Shown here one piece after another: positions 1 to 8,925 of a stretch of 64,000 nucleotides of DNA. How positions within the stretch are numbered: the stretch's first letter is position 1; each line of letters begins with the position of its first letter. The stretch comes from Sneathiella sp. (GTDB lineage: Bacteria > Pseudomonadota > Alphaproteobacteria > Sneathiellales > Sneathiellaceae). A program made the translations under genes and the position numbers. Below the pieces are notes generated by a model. That model was not told the DNA's origin. It was given only the letters and a program-made list of their open reading frames with translations, and did no database searches. The stretch lies in contig PAKP01000087.1 in NCBI GenBank assembly GCA_002706985.1, forward strand, positions 28,256-92,255, in the 5' to 3' direction.

Positions 1-52
1 TCTATATTTGGATAGGGGTTAGAATTTGCACTCGAGTTTAGCATTGCGTCAC

Positions 53-132
53 ATTTGCATGCTATTTTGATGTTACATGCTATTTTGATGTTAAATTAGT
101 ACGGTTATGGAGAATGCGAATGGCATGCAAAT
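53..132. repeat. Tandem 18-bp duplication inside a 10-bp inverted repeat
   Basis: Bases 58-75 and 76-93 are two perfect adjacent copies of CATGCTATTTTGATGTTA. They sit between the arms of an inverted repeat, ATTTGCATGC (53-62) and GCATGCAAAT (123-132). The region is AT-rich, non-coding and lies directly upstream of the adenylation-thioesterase gene that starts at 185, so it may hold its promoter or operator. The repeat is seen directly. A regulatory role is inferred only from position. Confidence 0.6.
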
Positions 133-184
133 TCTTAATTTTAATACTTTATTTATGCCGTTTTAAATACCATTTGGGTACTTT

Positions 185-2809
185 ATGAAATCATTTCAAA
201 CACTTGACGATATAGTTTCATTCTGGGCAGGTGAGACGCCGGACGCCCCGGCCCTGCTCTCAAAAGGTCAGCGTCCGCTCACTTACCTTGGCTTGTCTGA
301 AATCGTCTCCGATTTCCGTGATTTCCTGTCGCATATCGGCATAAGCCGAAATGACCGGATTGCCATAGTTCATTCTGGTGGAGCCGACATGTCCACCGCT
401 ATGACGGCACTCGCCTGTAGCGCAACAGTCGTGCCGCTTAATCCCGCACTAACAATGGATGAGTTTTTTCTGCACCTTCGGGATAAAAACATTGATGCTC
501 TTGCAATTGAAACAGGCCTGCCATCCAGTGCGCGAAAGGCGGCCGAAATGCTGAATATCCCAATTCTGGAGATCAATTCGAAAAACCCCGGAACGGCCGG
601 AAGCATATGTCTTTCGGGGGAAACAATAGCGAAAGAGACAATTGCGCCAATGGCAGCAGAAACGGACGATCTGCTGGTTGTCTTTTCAACTTCCGGAACG
701 ACCAGCCATGGCAAGACCATCCCGCTATCACACCATACTATGATGCCGCGGTTAGCAAACATGGTGAAGATGCTTGGAATGAGCCGTCAAGATCAAATGC
801 TGAATATCATGCCGCTCTTTCATACCGGTGGCTTCTCGGCGGGCATGCTTACCTCGCTTTATTCCGGCGCCAGCTTTTTTCCTATCAAGAACAATGATGT
901 CGATCTTCTATTTCGCTCCCTGGCCGAAGCCCAGCCTACGATAATTTCGGGAGGCTATACGGTCTTTCATTCCATTGAGAGAAAAGCCGCTGACTACAGG
1001 GAGATTATCGATTCCGTCAAGCCATCACTCCGAATGTTGCGGACAGGAACCGGACATCTGGATGAGAAAGTATCCCAAAGCCTGACATCTATATTCGAGA
1101 CCCCGGTTGTCGAAGCCTACGGTTCAGCAGAAACCAGTTTCATGTCCTGTACCAATCTTCCGCCATTGGCTAACAAACCGGGGAGCGTCGGTCAGCCGGA
1201 CAGAACCCGAATTTCAATAGTCGACGAGAACGAGACGCCTGTTCAACCCGGAGAGAAAGGCGAAATCGTGGTTACACGTACCACAGTATTTAATGGTTAT
1301 GAAAACAACCCCACCGCGGACAGTGAAGCGTTCTCTCAGGACTGGTATCATACCGGCGACGAGGGCTATCTTGATGAAGACGGATTTCTGTTCGTTACAG
1401 GTCGATTAAAGGAGATGATTAACCGGGGTGGCATTAAAATCATCCCAACCGAGATTGACCAAGCGGCACTCATGCATGAGGCTGTTCGTGAGGCCGTCGC
1501 ATATCCTCTGCCACATAAGACATTGGGGGATGATCTCGCGCTCGCGATAGTATTGGAAGCGGGAAAATCCGCATCGGCAAATGAAATCAAGGCGTTTCTA
1601 AAGAAGGCCTTAATTTCGAATAAAATCCCGTCTCATATTTTATTTGTTAAGGAAATCCCGAAATCAGCTACCGGCAAGCCTCAGCGCCGCAAGCTTCATC
1701 ATCAACTAGAGCTCAAAATTGCCGATAGCTTCAATTCACAGGACGAGATGTCGGGTGCCGGAACCGCCAGCGAGGAAAAGCTTAAGAATATCTGGCAGGA
1801 TGTGCTTGAAAAAGAAGACATCGGCCTAAACGATAATTTCTTCGCACTGGGCGGCGATTCGCTACAGGCTGTTGACCTTTTCATGCGTATTGAAAAAGAA
1901 CTGGACCGCAGCCTTCCCCGCGACATTTTATTCGAGGCCGGCACAATCCGTGAATTGGCACAGCTAATCGATGAAGAGCAAACGGCTTCCTGTATTGTTG
2001 CCATTCAACCAAACGGCAGCCGTCCCCCGCTTTTCTTTGTCCACCCCATTGGCGGTGAAGTGCTTGGCTATCGTGAGTTAGCCCGACATCTGAAGGCTGA
2101 CCAACCATTTTATGGAATTCAGCAATTTCACTCCGGAGACGATTTCGCGCGCTACGCCTCTATCGAGGACATGGCGGACTTCTATCTGGGCGAAATACGT
2201 GAACTCCAACCCACCGGCCCTTATTTCCTTGGCGGTCATTCCTTCGGCGGACTTGTCGCCTACCGGATCGCCCAAAAGCTCTCCGCCCTTGGGGAAGAAA
2301 TAGCATTTCTAGGATTGCTGGACAGCTACCTTCCCAACAGTAAAAGATATATAACGCCACAGGAATGGCTAGTACGGCATTTCCGGATATGGCTTCGTCT
2401 TCCCGCGCGGGAGAAGCCTGATTATATGCTTCAACGGATCAAGAACATTAACAAGGCCATTACACGTGCAGTAAGGCTAAAATTTCTCTCTGCCACGAAA
2501 GGACAAAAGAAGCAAAAAAATCGCTCTTTAAGCAATATCGACATAAACGCACTGAACGCGCGGAATTATCATCCGACGCCTTATAATGGGAATGCCACAT
2601 TGTTTCGCACCGAACTGCCAATTTCCATTCATCCCGACATTCACAAGGAATGGTATAGACTTGTAAATGGCAATCTAGAAATTTGTGAGATTTCCGGCGG
2701 CCATGTCGAAATAATGAAAGAACCGAATGTCCGCGAATTGGCCTCTAAACTCACTGCCTATCTCGAAAAAGCACAAGTTGAGAAGCCTCTGCATAGCCGT
2801 GTCGGTTAA
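185..2809 (+). CDS. Single-module NRPS-like enzyme: adenylation - carrier - thioesterase
   Basis: An 874-residue cytoplasmic protein with three domains. Residues about 1-510 are an AMP-forming adenylation domain (phosphate loop STSGTTSHGKT, core YGSAET, YHTGDEGYLDEDG, and the C-terminal lysine motif PKSATGKPQRRK). Residues about 530-600 are a carrier domain with core GGDSL; Ser559 should carry phosphopantetheine. Residues about 620-865 are a type I thioesterase (FFVHPIGGE, nucleophile motif GHSFGG, Ser686). No condensation, ketosynthase or reductase domain is present. The family activates a carboxylic acid, loads it on the carrier and releases it by hydrolysis, cyclisation or self-condensation. 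The substrate cannot be read from the sequence. It stands alone on its strand, about 145 bp before a glutathione transferase gene. Confidence 0.85.
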   Translation: MKSFQTLDDIVSFWAGETPDAPALLSKGQRPLTYLGLSEIVSDFRDFLSHIGISRNDRIAIVHSGGADMSTAMTALACSATVVPLNPALTMDEFFLHLRDKNIDALAIETGLPSSARKAAEMLNIPILEINSKNPGTAGSICLSGETIAKETIAPMAAETDDLLVVFSTSGTTSHGKTIPLSHHTMMPRLANMVKMLGMSRQDQMLNIMPLFHTGGFSAGMLTSLYSGASFFPIKNNDVDLLFRSLAEAQPTIISGGYTVFHSIERKAADYREIIDSVKPSLRMLRTGTGHLDEKVSQSLTSIFETPVVEAYGSAETSFMSCTNLPPLANKPGSVGQPDRTRISIVDENETPVQPGEKGEIVVTRTTVFNGYENNPTADSEAFSQDWYHTGDEGYLDEDGFLFVTGRLKEMINRGGIKIIPTEIDQAALMHEAVREAVAYPLPHKTLGDDLALAIVLEAGKSASANEIKAFLKKALISNKIPSHILFVKEIPKSATGKPQRRKLHHQLELKIADSFNSQDEMSGAGTASEEKLKNIWQDVLEKEDIGLNDNFFALGGDSLQAVDLFMRIEKELDRSLPRDILFEAGTIRELAQLIDEEQTASCIVAIQPNGSRPPLFFVHPIGGEVLGYRELARHLKADQPFYGIQQFHSGDDFARYASIEDMADFYLGEIRELQPTGPYFLGGHSFGGLVAYRIAQKLSALGEEIAFLGLLDSYLPNSKRYITPQEWLVRHFRIWLRLPAREKPDYMLQRIKNINKAITRAVRLKFLSATKGQKKQKNRSLSNIDINALNARNYHPTPYNGNATLFRTELPISIHPDIHKEWYRLVNGNLEICEISGGHVEIMKEPNVRELASKLTAYLEKAQVEKPLHSRVG

Positions 2810-2954
2810 GTGATCATTCGAATAGTGATCGAACTCACCAAATTACAAATGAGCCAGTAGACCTTTGGCCAAAAATTGTACAGAATGATCTTGGGCGCAA
2901 AAAAAATCAAATGTCACCTGCCGCGCAATGCGGTGTGTGAATGGAGTTTCGAAA

Positions 2955-3839
2955 ATGAGTGAAACAGCAGCCTATGTACCTCCTAAAGTCTGGAAATGGG
3001 AGCAGGAAAGCGGCGGCCGCTTTGCCAATATCAACCGCCCCATCGCCGGACCTACTCACGAAAAGGAGTTGCAGGTCGGCAAACATCCAATGCAGCTTTA
3101 TTCCCTTGGCACCCCCAATGGCGTGAAAGTCACCATCATGCTGGAAGAATTGCTGGCCGCCGGCTTTTCCGGCGCGGAATATGACGCATGGCTGATTAAT
3201 ATCGGGCAGGGTGATCAGTTCGGCAGCGGCTTTGTCGATGTAAACCCCAATTCCAAAATTCCGGCATTGATGGACCGCAGCGGCGATAAGCCAATTCGCC
3301 TGTTTGAGTCCGGAGCAATCCTGTTGCATCTCGCCGAAAAATTTGGCGCCTTTATCCCGACCGATACGGAAGGCCGGGCGGAATGCCTCTCCTGGCTCTT
3401 CTGGCAAATCGGCAGCACGCCCTATCTTGGCGGTGGATTTGGCCATTTCTACGCCTATGCACCGGAAAAATTCGAGTATCCGATCAATCGCTTCGCGATG
3501 GAAGTCAAACGCCAGCTGGATGTTCTGGATCGTCAACTCGCGAACACCAAATATATTGCTGGCGATGAATATACGATTGCGGACATGGCTATCTGGCCCT
3601 GGTACGGGGCTCTCGTTCAAAACAAGGTGTACGAGGCCGCCGAGTTTCTTGATGCATCAACCTACAAGAATGTCAATCGCTGGACTGAAGAAATTGGAAA
3701 GCGCGTCCCCGTTCAACGTGGCCGGATGGTCAATCGTGCTATGGGCCCCCTTGAAGAGCAGCTACGCGAGCGTCATGACGCCAGTGATTTTGAAACGAAA
3801 ACGCAGGATAAAATAGAGGCGGCAAAGGAAACGAGCTGA
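2955..3839 (+). CDS. yghU: Glutathione S-transferase, YghU-type
   Basis: A 294-residue cytosolic glutathione transferase of the Nu/YghU class, longer than ordinary GSTs because of an N-terminal extension (KVWKWEQESGGRFANINRP). Thioredoxin-fold residues include TPNGVKVTIMLEEL at about 50-63 and FESGAILLHLAEKFG, followed by the all-helical C-terminal domain. Family members act as glutathione-dependent disulfide-bond oxidoreductases or peroxidases. The ATG at 2955 is preferred over the upstream in-frame ATG at 2928 because GGAG (2943-2946) lies 8 nt before it and the homologous region begins there. A hairpin follows the stop codon. Confidence 0.88.
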   Translation: MSETAAYVPPKVWKWEQESGGRFANINRPIAGPTHEKELQVGKHPMQLYSLGTPNGVKVTIMLEELLAAGFSGAEYDAWLINIGQGDQFGSGFVDVNPNSKIPALMDRSGDKPIRLFESGAILLHLAEKFGAFIPTDTEGRAECLSWLFWQIGSTPYLGGGFGHFYAYAPEKFEYPINRFAMEVKRQLDVLDRQLANTKYIAGDEYTIADMAIWPWYGALVQNKVYEAAEFLDASTYKNVNRWTEEIGKRVPVQRGRMVNRAMGPLEEQLRERHDASDFETKTQDKIEAAKETS

Positions 3840-3851
3840 CTTCAGCGTTCG

Positions 3852-3882
3852 GGCCTGTTCATCCATATTGGCCGAACAGGCC
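3852..3882 (+). terminator. Hairpin after the glutathione transferase gene
   Basis: A 9-bp perfect stem, GGCCTGTTC (3852-3860) and GAACAGGCC (3874-3882), with a 13-nt loop follows the stop of the GST gene. Only three T residues come after it, so intrinsic termination would be weak. It may instead protect the 3' end of the transcript. Confidence 0.4.
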
Positions 3883-3905
3883 TTTCCAAGAAGGGAAGTA
3901 ATAAA

Positions 3906-4370
3906 ATGACAAAAGACATGAACATTACCCCTTTTCAGCATATCAAACTGACCGTTGAAGCGCAGATACCGCTGGTACGCGCTATGGAGCAAGAGCTAGG
4001 ACGGGAGAAAGCGCATGCGCTCGTGCGCGAATCATTGGATCAGCGCAACCGGGCCATTTCAGAAGCCCGTGCCAGCAAAGAGCCAATGACCATCCCGAAA
4101 CTGGAAGCGGAGTTTGCTTCCTTCGGCATCGGTGTAGACTTTGAATTCGATGTGCAGAAACGAACCGACAACGAATTTCATGTCGATGTTCATAAATGTG
4201 CCTATACTCGGATGATGGAGGAATTGGACGCGCGCGATCTCGGGCCGCTTTTAATCTGCAACTGCGATTTTGCCCTGGCAGAAGGTCTGGGATTGGAACT
4301 CAAACGCGAGAAAACCTGCATGAAGGGGGATGGTATGTGTGACTTCCGCTTTCAAAAAGTCGCAGAATAA
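3906..4370 (+). CDS. L-2-amino-thiazoline-4-carboxylate hydrolase family protein
   Basis: A 154-residue soluble protein that matches the small family named after L-2-amino-thiazoline-4-carboxylic acid (ATC) hydrolase. Characteristic parts are the central FDVQKRTDNEFHVDVHKCAY segment and the Cys-rich end LLICNCDFALAEGLGLEL...TCMKGDGMCDFRF. The named enzyme opens the thiazoline ring on the route to L-cysteine in pseudomonads, but most family members have unknown substrates, so the biochemical role is uncertain. A good Shine-Dalgarno (AAGAAGGGAAG) precedes the ATG. It is convergent with ydbL, with only 15 bp between the stops. Confidence 0.7.
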   Translation: MTKDMNITPFQHIKLTVEAQIPLVRAMEQELGREKAHALVRESLDQRNRAISEARASKEPMTIPKLEAEFASFGIGVDFEFDVQKRTDNEFHVDVHKCAYTRMMEELDARDLGPLLICNCDFALAEGLGLELKREKTCMKGDGMCDFRFQKVAE

Positions 4371-4385
4371 GCGCACTATTCTAAG

Positions 4386-4754
4386 CTACTTCTGAGTCCA
4401 GTTGCCGTTTTCGCCAAGAATCCAGGTCCCCTTAGGAGCCTTGCTCAGAATTTGCGCTGCGTAAACCCGTCCAACCTGATCAACACTCACATTCTGGTCT
4501 TTCGCACGTTTTACGTAAATTGTACGGCGCTGTTCGTTCAGGTTATCAACAAACGCTTTTGCTGAGCTGTCCCGGGCGCGGGCAAATCCGTCAAACGCTT
4601 CCCCGACAGCACCAGATGCACGCAGGTCATCAAGTTGATCCGCCCATGCAGTGCCGGAAAAAATAGGCAACCCTGAAACAATCACAGCAGAGAGCAGCGC
4701 ACCACGAAGGAACGTTCTGCGATTCAGTTGTCCATTGATTTTTCCAGTTGGCAT
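4386..4754 (-). CDS. ydbL: YdbL family periplasmic protein (DUF1318)
   Basis: A 122-residue exported protein of the YdbL family. The N-terminus NRRTFLRG (residues 11-18) followed by a hydrophobic stretch and AWA-D looks like a twin-arginine (Tat) signal, so the mature protein should be periplasmic. The mature part has the family pattern of a short helical domain ending in G-TWI-EN-NW-QK. It is the last gene of the ydbH-ynbE-ydbL cluster, and 1 bp separates it from ynbE. In E. coli these genes accompany the AsmA-like phospholipid transporter YdbH. A chaperone role has been proposed, and this sequence alone does not show it. Confidence 0.85.
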   Translation of the reverse strand: MPTGKINGQLNRRTFLRGALLSAVIVSGLPIFSGTAWADQLDDLRASGAVGEAFDGFARARDSSAKAFVDNLNEQRRTIYVKRAKDQNVSVDQVGRVYAAQILSKAPKGTWILGENGNWTQK

Positions 4755-4755
4755 A

Positions 4756-4956
4756 TCAGAATATCCCCGGATTATTGGTTATGTCATCTTTCGCCTGCTC
4801 CTCAATCTTGAGGCGCACTTCAGCATCCAGCTTGATGTTCAGATTAATGGTAATCGGCTCCGAAGGTGCTTCAACCTGGACTTTTGGCGTACAGGATGCT
4901 GCGGCGACAAGAAAAGCCGTCACGCCACATATTATAAGAACAGTTCGTTTCGCCAC
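4756..4956 (-). CDS. ynbE: YnbE-like outer-membrane lipoprotein
   Basis: A small lipoprotein of 66 residues. The GTG at 4956 is chosen because GAAGGA lies 6 nt upstream and translation from it gives a standard lipoprotein signal (basic AKRT, a hydrophobic core, then AAAS-C). The in-frame ATG at 4986 would overlap the end of ydbH and spoil the signal. The mature protein has the YnbE pattern PITINLNIKLDAEVRLKIEE. In E. coli YnbE is the outer-membrane partner that completes the YdbH lipid bridge. It lies 19 nt after ydbH in the same transcription unit. Confidence 0.82.
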   Translation of the reverse strand: MAKRTVLIICGVTAFLVAAASCTPKVQVEAPSEPITINLNIKLDAEVRLKIEEQAKDDITNNPGIF

Positions 4957-4975
4957 AGGGTGTCCTTCACTAAAC

Positions 4976-7822
4976 TCAGCGTCCATCAACGGTAGCACGG
5001 AGCGCTTTTTCCGACAAGAGATAGCCCTCCAGCACGGTATTAAATATCTTGTCGAGACTGGTGGTGAGATTGATGTTAAGAACCACAGGCCGACTGTTCT
5101 CGACTTCCGGGTTAGCGCCCTCCGCATGCAGTTTGACCGTATCTTCGCCGCTTTGCGTTTTCACGATTTCAATAGAGAGTTCGGAATATTGAAAATTCTC
5201 CAGTATATCGAGGAGGAGCATAGCCTGATCCCCGCCACCTTCCAGTGCCCTGCGGGCGGCTTCAGAGCTCATTTTCAACACGCCTGGACCGTCCGCAGCC
5301 AATAGTGCTTCATCTACGATCAGGCGTTCGCCACCAAAAACAAGCGGGACACGACCGCTCACTTTACCCGTCGCTACGAGTTCTTCGACATTGCTGAGTG
5401 CCATTACCTCTTCAAGGTCAAGACTGGTGAGCTGCACTTCAATGCGGTTGGTTTCTGCTCCCGTATCAATAACGGCATCATTTATGACGGCTGTCCCCCC
5501 AACCAATCCGAGGGCCATGCGGTCAATATAAAGCTGAGGATCACCGTCATTGGTTAATACGCGAAACCGTATGACCGGTTCTTTCAGCGGAATGCCAGCA
5601 ATCGCGGTCTCCGCCGAAATTTCCTGTGGCGATAAAATCGAGAGCGGGAACAGCTCGTCAATATGCACTTTCCCGTTCATGTTAGAAACGCTCCCGCCGG
5701 ATGCTTCAACGCTCAAGTTTTCCAACAATACGTCCGCTGAGGAATTTAGTCCGCTTGCCGTCCAACTGGCCATGGCATCAGTTGTTACCCGGCCATCTAG
5801 GATGACCCCGGCGTCAAACGAGACAAGATCTCCAAGCTGCAATCCGTCTTTTGCAAAGGAGATCGGCTTAACCTTTAGCTGAGCGCGTCCGCCCGATGCG
5901 CTAAGCGAATGGCGACCTGTTATCTCAAGGTAAGGCCCGAGATAGTCTGTCGTAGCCTCAAACGTAAAATTGAGATCATTCCCCCTTATCCACCCGGTTC
6001 CGGTAACAGTCTGGGTTTCCTTGAAAAGAGCTCTCTCGCCGGGAACTATTGTCAGCTTTGAAAGGGTCAGATGGCCCGATTGCACGGCTTGTAAATTCTG
6101 ATGTTCTGCCTCAAAAGAGGCTTCCATATGCGGAATGGAAAATCCTTGCCCTCGAAATCGCGCGCTTCCCACTTTTCCAACTATATCGCCTTGTATCGTC
6201 GCGCTAGCATCGGTCTGTGTCGCTGTCACTGTCACTGTGACATCCTCAGCTTCAATATCAGCATTCTGCCAGCGCCCATCGGACAGCTCCGCATCCACCG
6301 CCGATAGGACAAGGTTCCCGTCATTCTTCCGGGTAACTTCTGCCTGCCCATTGATAACACCGGACAAGCCATCCATCTGCTTCAATAGTGAAGACAACCT
6401 GGATGGCATAATGCCCTGTGATCCTATAGTGGTGGGTGGCAGGTGAAGAGAGATATTTCCTGACCCGTTTTCGATTTGATACTGGGCTGCGAGATTGAGA
6501 TCAAACTTGCCCGTCTCATCACGAACCGAACCGCTTATCGAAACTTCCTGGCTATCCTTCATCTTGCCTGAAGCACTAAATAACAAGGGAGGGAAATAAA
6601 TATTCGCAGCGTTATGTGTCACGGTTCCGTCAAGCGATGCCAGCTTTACCGTTTCCGCTAAATTGACGATGTCTAATGACGCCGCAAGGTCTTTGACAGC
6701 AAATTCCTGCCCCGCATAAGACAGGATGGCGTTCAGCTCCGGAACCGTAATCTGCGTATCCTGCGTCGCATCGTCCAGCAGATATCGCCCGTTAATTTCA
6801 ATCGGGAACCGTTCTGACGAAACATCTCCGCCGTCCAACTCCACATACAGACTGCTTATTTCGATTTCTGCCTGATACACGACCGCTTTCCCCGCAATTT
6901 CCGCGTTCACCGTAAAATTCAGGTCTCCGTCGAACAACGGCAAGTTGGCAGCATAGCGGGATAAATCGGAGGGTTGAAAACCGTCCCGCCGAAAGGATAA
7001 ACGACTTAAAGAAGCCCGAACATTCCCGTTTCCGGTTGCTGTTTCATACGATCCCTCGACTTGCGCAAGAAGCTTGCCTTCCGAAGTTTGCAAAGCCACT
7101 TGAACAGTTGCGTCGCCGTCATCCAGCTGTCCTGATCCGGTGAGTGACAACGGCGCCCAATCAGGCCTGTCCACATCATGACGAAGCATTCCCTCCGAAA
7201 GCTCAACCACGGCCGACTGAGCCGCAATATCTGCCTCAACGGAAAGCGCTGTATTCTCGAGAAGTATAGTACCTGCCGCTGTCTCAACGCGCGCCTGAAA
7301 TACACTCTCCACCGTCACTCTCTGATCAGAGGATAGGTTCCCTGTAAAAGAACCGGAAAGAGAGTAGTTTGCGTTTTCCGCAACGATCATTCCCTTTTGC
7401 AATTGCACATCCGGATAGGGACGCGTTGTGTCCTTATCTGCCGAGGTCCCTTCCCCATCCGCCATCTCGGAAATGCGCTTAAGCGCGCCCTGATCCAGAT
7501 TTGAAATGTCGAGGCGCAGCTCTTCGATAATAATTCCGTCAATCTGCCCTGACAGCAAGGAGAAGGGGCGGTAAGTGACCGTCACATCATTCACGGATAC
7601 CTGGTCAGAGAGGGAGAGGTTTTCGATCTGGATATTGCTGGTCCCTACCGAACGAACGCTGAGCGACACCTCGTCAAATCCATATGTGTGGAGCACAGCT
7701 TTTCCGGCAATTTCAAGGACGGTTGCACGAAAAAGCAAGGCGATCGCCAACATCACTACGATCAAAAGGGCCAAGCCCAGAGCCGCCCTTTGGATATATC
7801 GAGTTTTCCTGCCTGCTGACAT
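4976..7822 (-). CDS. ydbH: YdbH, AsmA-like intermembrane phospholipid transporter
   Basis: A 948-residue inner-membrane-anchored periplasmic protein. One N-terminal transmembrane helix (about residues 10-32) precedes a long beta-strand-rich region. The C-terminal part has the YdbH/dicarboxylate-transport-like domain (GGTAVINDAVIDTG..., FQYSELSIEIVK). With TamB and YhdP, YdbH belongs to the AsmA-like proteins that form hydrophobic grooves between inner and outer membrane and carry phospholipids. The gene order ydbH-ynbE-ydbL matches E. coli, which is strong support. Length is close to the E. coli protein (about 880 aa). Confidence 0.87.
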   Translation of the reverse strand: MSAGRKTRYIQRAALGLALLIVVMLAIALLFRATVLEIAGKAVLHTYGFDEVSLSVRSVGTSNIQIENLSLSDQVSVNDVTVTYRPFSLLSGQIDGIIIEELRLDISNLDQGALKRISEMADGEGTSADKDTTRPYPDVQLQKGMIVAENANYSLSGSFTGNLSSDQRVTVESVFQARVETAAGTILLENTALSVEADIAAQSAVVELSEGMLRHDVDRPDWAPLSLTGSGQLDDGDATVQVALQTSEGKLLAQVEGSYETATGNGNVRASLSRLSFRRDGFQPSDLSRYAANLPLFDGDLNFTVNAEIAGKAVVYQAEIEISSLYVELDGGDVSSERFPIEINGRYLLDDATQDTQITVPELNAILSYAGQEFAVKDLAASLDIVNLAETVKLASLDGTVTHNAANIYFPPLLFSASGKMKDSQEVSISGSVRDETGKFDLNLAAQYQIENGSGNISLHLPPTTIGSQGIMPSRLSSLLKQMDGLSGVINGQAEVTRKNDGNLVLSAVDAELSDGRWQNADIEAEDVTVTVTATQTDASATIQGDIVGKVGSARFRGQGFSIPHMEASFEAEHQNLQAVQSGHLTLSKLTIVPGERALFKETQTVTGTGWIRGNDLNFTFEATTDYLGPYLEITGRHSLSASGGRAQLKVKPISFAKDGLQLGDLVSFDAGVILDGRVTTDAMASWTASGLNSSADVLLENLSVEASGGSVSNMNGKVHIDELFPLSILSPQEISAETAIAGIPLKEPVIRFRVLTNDGDPQLYIDRMALGLVGGTAVINDAVIDTGAETNRIEVQLTSLDLEEVMALSNVEELVATGKVSGRVPLVFGGERLIVDEALLAADGPGVLKMSSEAARRALEGGGDQAMLLLDILENFQYSELSIEIVKTQSGEDTVKLHAEGANPEVENSRPVVLNINLTTSLDKIFNTVLEGYLLSEKALRATVDGR

Positions 7823-7890
7823 TGCCGTACCTCAAATGACCCTATGTCATTTACATGGGCATACCGAAAAAGCAAGCAGCCCAGAGGTAG

Positions 7891-8748
7891 CTAGGGGTGA
7901 CCGGGGGCAAATTCACTTTCCGGATCACCGGCAATTCGGGAATGATACATCACCCTCGGCTCGTTCATATCCCAGGGTGTCGCCTGATGCAGCAAGCAGC
8001 GATTATCCCAGATAACGGAATCACCGACTTCCCAATGATGATGGTATATGCGCGGCGCCTGACAGGTAAAATCAACCAGCTCTTCCAGAAGTTCTTCTGA
8101 TTCCTTCTCGCTTAACCCGGGGATATTGTAGGCGTGCCGCCCTATGGTCAGTGCAGGGCGGCCCGTCTCAGGATGTATCTTGACGAGTGGTCGAAGTGGC
8201 GGTTCCTGATCGAAGAAGCCGTATCCGCTGTATTCGCTGTCTTTCTTCTTCTGACTGTAGCCTGCTTTTTGCTGGCTGTAATATAGCGAATGATAGGCCT
8301 TCAGATCCTGAATGCGTGCCTTTGTTGCCTCATCCAGCGCCTCATAGGCGGCGGACAAATCCGCCCAACCCGTCTCGCCCCCAGTCTCTGGGACGACATG
8401 GGCACTGAAAACCGCCCCTTTTGCCTGAACGGGCATGTAGGTGCTGTCCTGATGCCACCCCATATTACCCTTCAGGATTTTCACCATGTCATTTTCATCT
8501 GATTTGATGATATTTCCAGCCTGGTCGACATTACTGATCGGTGCGAGGTCAAATTCCATTTTTCCGAACCGGCGCGCAAATTTAATCTGTTCCTCGGTTG
8601 AGAGATGCTGAGCCGGAAAAATCAGCAAAGAATATTCCAGCCAGGTACTGTAAAGATCGGCAAAATCATCATCATTCAAAGATCTGAGATCGAGCCCCGT
8701 AACAATGGCGCCAAAAGTTGCATCGACCGGTTTAACTTGGAAGTTCAT
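7891..8748 (-). CDS. TauD/TfdA-type Fe(II)/2-oxoglutarate dioxygenase
   Basis: A 285-residue soluble oxygenase. The start at 8748 (MNFQVKPVDATFGA) has AGGA 8 nt upstream; a longer in-frame start is not supported. The iron facial triad is visible as His99 and Asp101 (GWHQDSTY) and His254 (LLHQATPWD), and Arg271 (MYHSR) should bind the 2-oxoglutarate carboxylate. The family hydroxylates taurine, 2,4-D, alkyl sulfates or unrelated carboxylates. No sulfonate transporter lies nearby, so the substrate is open. It lies between the GNAT gene and ydbH on the same strand, with no evident functional link. Confidence 0.87.
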   Translation of the reverse strand: MNFQVKPVDATFGAIVTGLDLRSLNDDDFADLYSTWLEYSLLIFPAQHLSTEEQIKFARRFGKMEFDLAPISNVDQAGNIIKSDENDMVKILKGNMGWHQDSTYMPVQAKGAVFSAHVVPETGGETGWADLSAAYEALDEATKARIQDLKAYHSLYYSQQKAGYSQKKKDSEYSGYGFFDQEPPLRPLVKIHPETGRPALTIGRHAYNIPGLSEKESEELLEELVDFTCQAPRIYHHHWEVGDSVIWDNRCLLHQATPWDMNEPRVMYHSRIAGDPESEFAPGHP

Positions 8749-8925
8749 GGCATCAATCCTCCCAGAAAAAGCCAAGAGACGACGGTCATTCTTGATTAGT
8801 CTTGCTTGATCCCGTCGACATCAATGGCTTATCATACTGCCATGATATCCTGGCGTCCAGAGGTCACTGTCACTCCAGGCATCCGCTGGCTGAGCGAAAG
8901 ATGCCAGGAGCGCATTTATGAGATT

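Noticed and set aside
2907..3620. 237-codon minus-strand frame opposite the GST gene
   Set aside because: Antisense shadow of a clear YghU-type protein. No Shine-Dalgarno or domain.
4748..5305. 185-codon plus-strand frame opposite ynbE and the end of ydbH
   Set aside because: Both opposite-strand genes have family matches and correct signals, so this frame is incidental.
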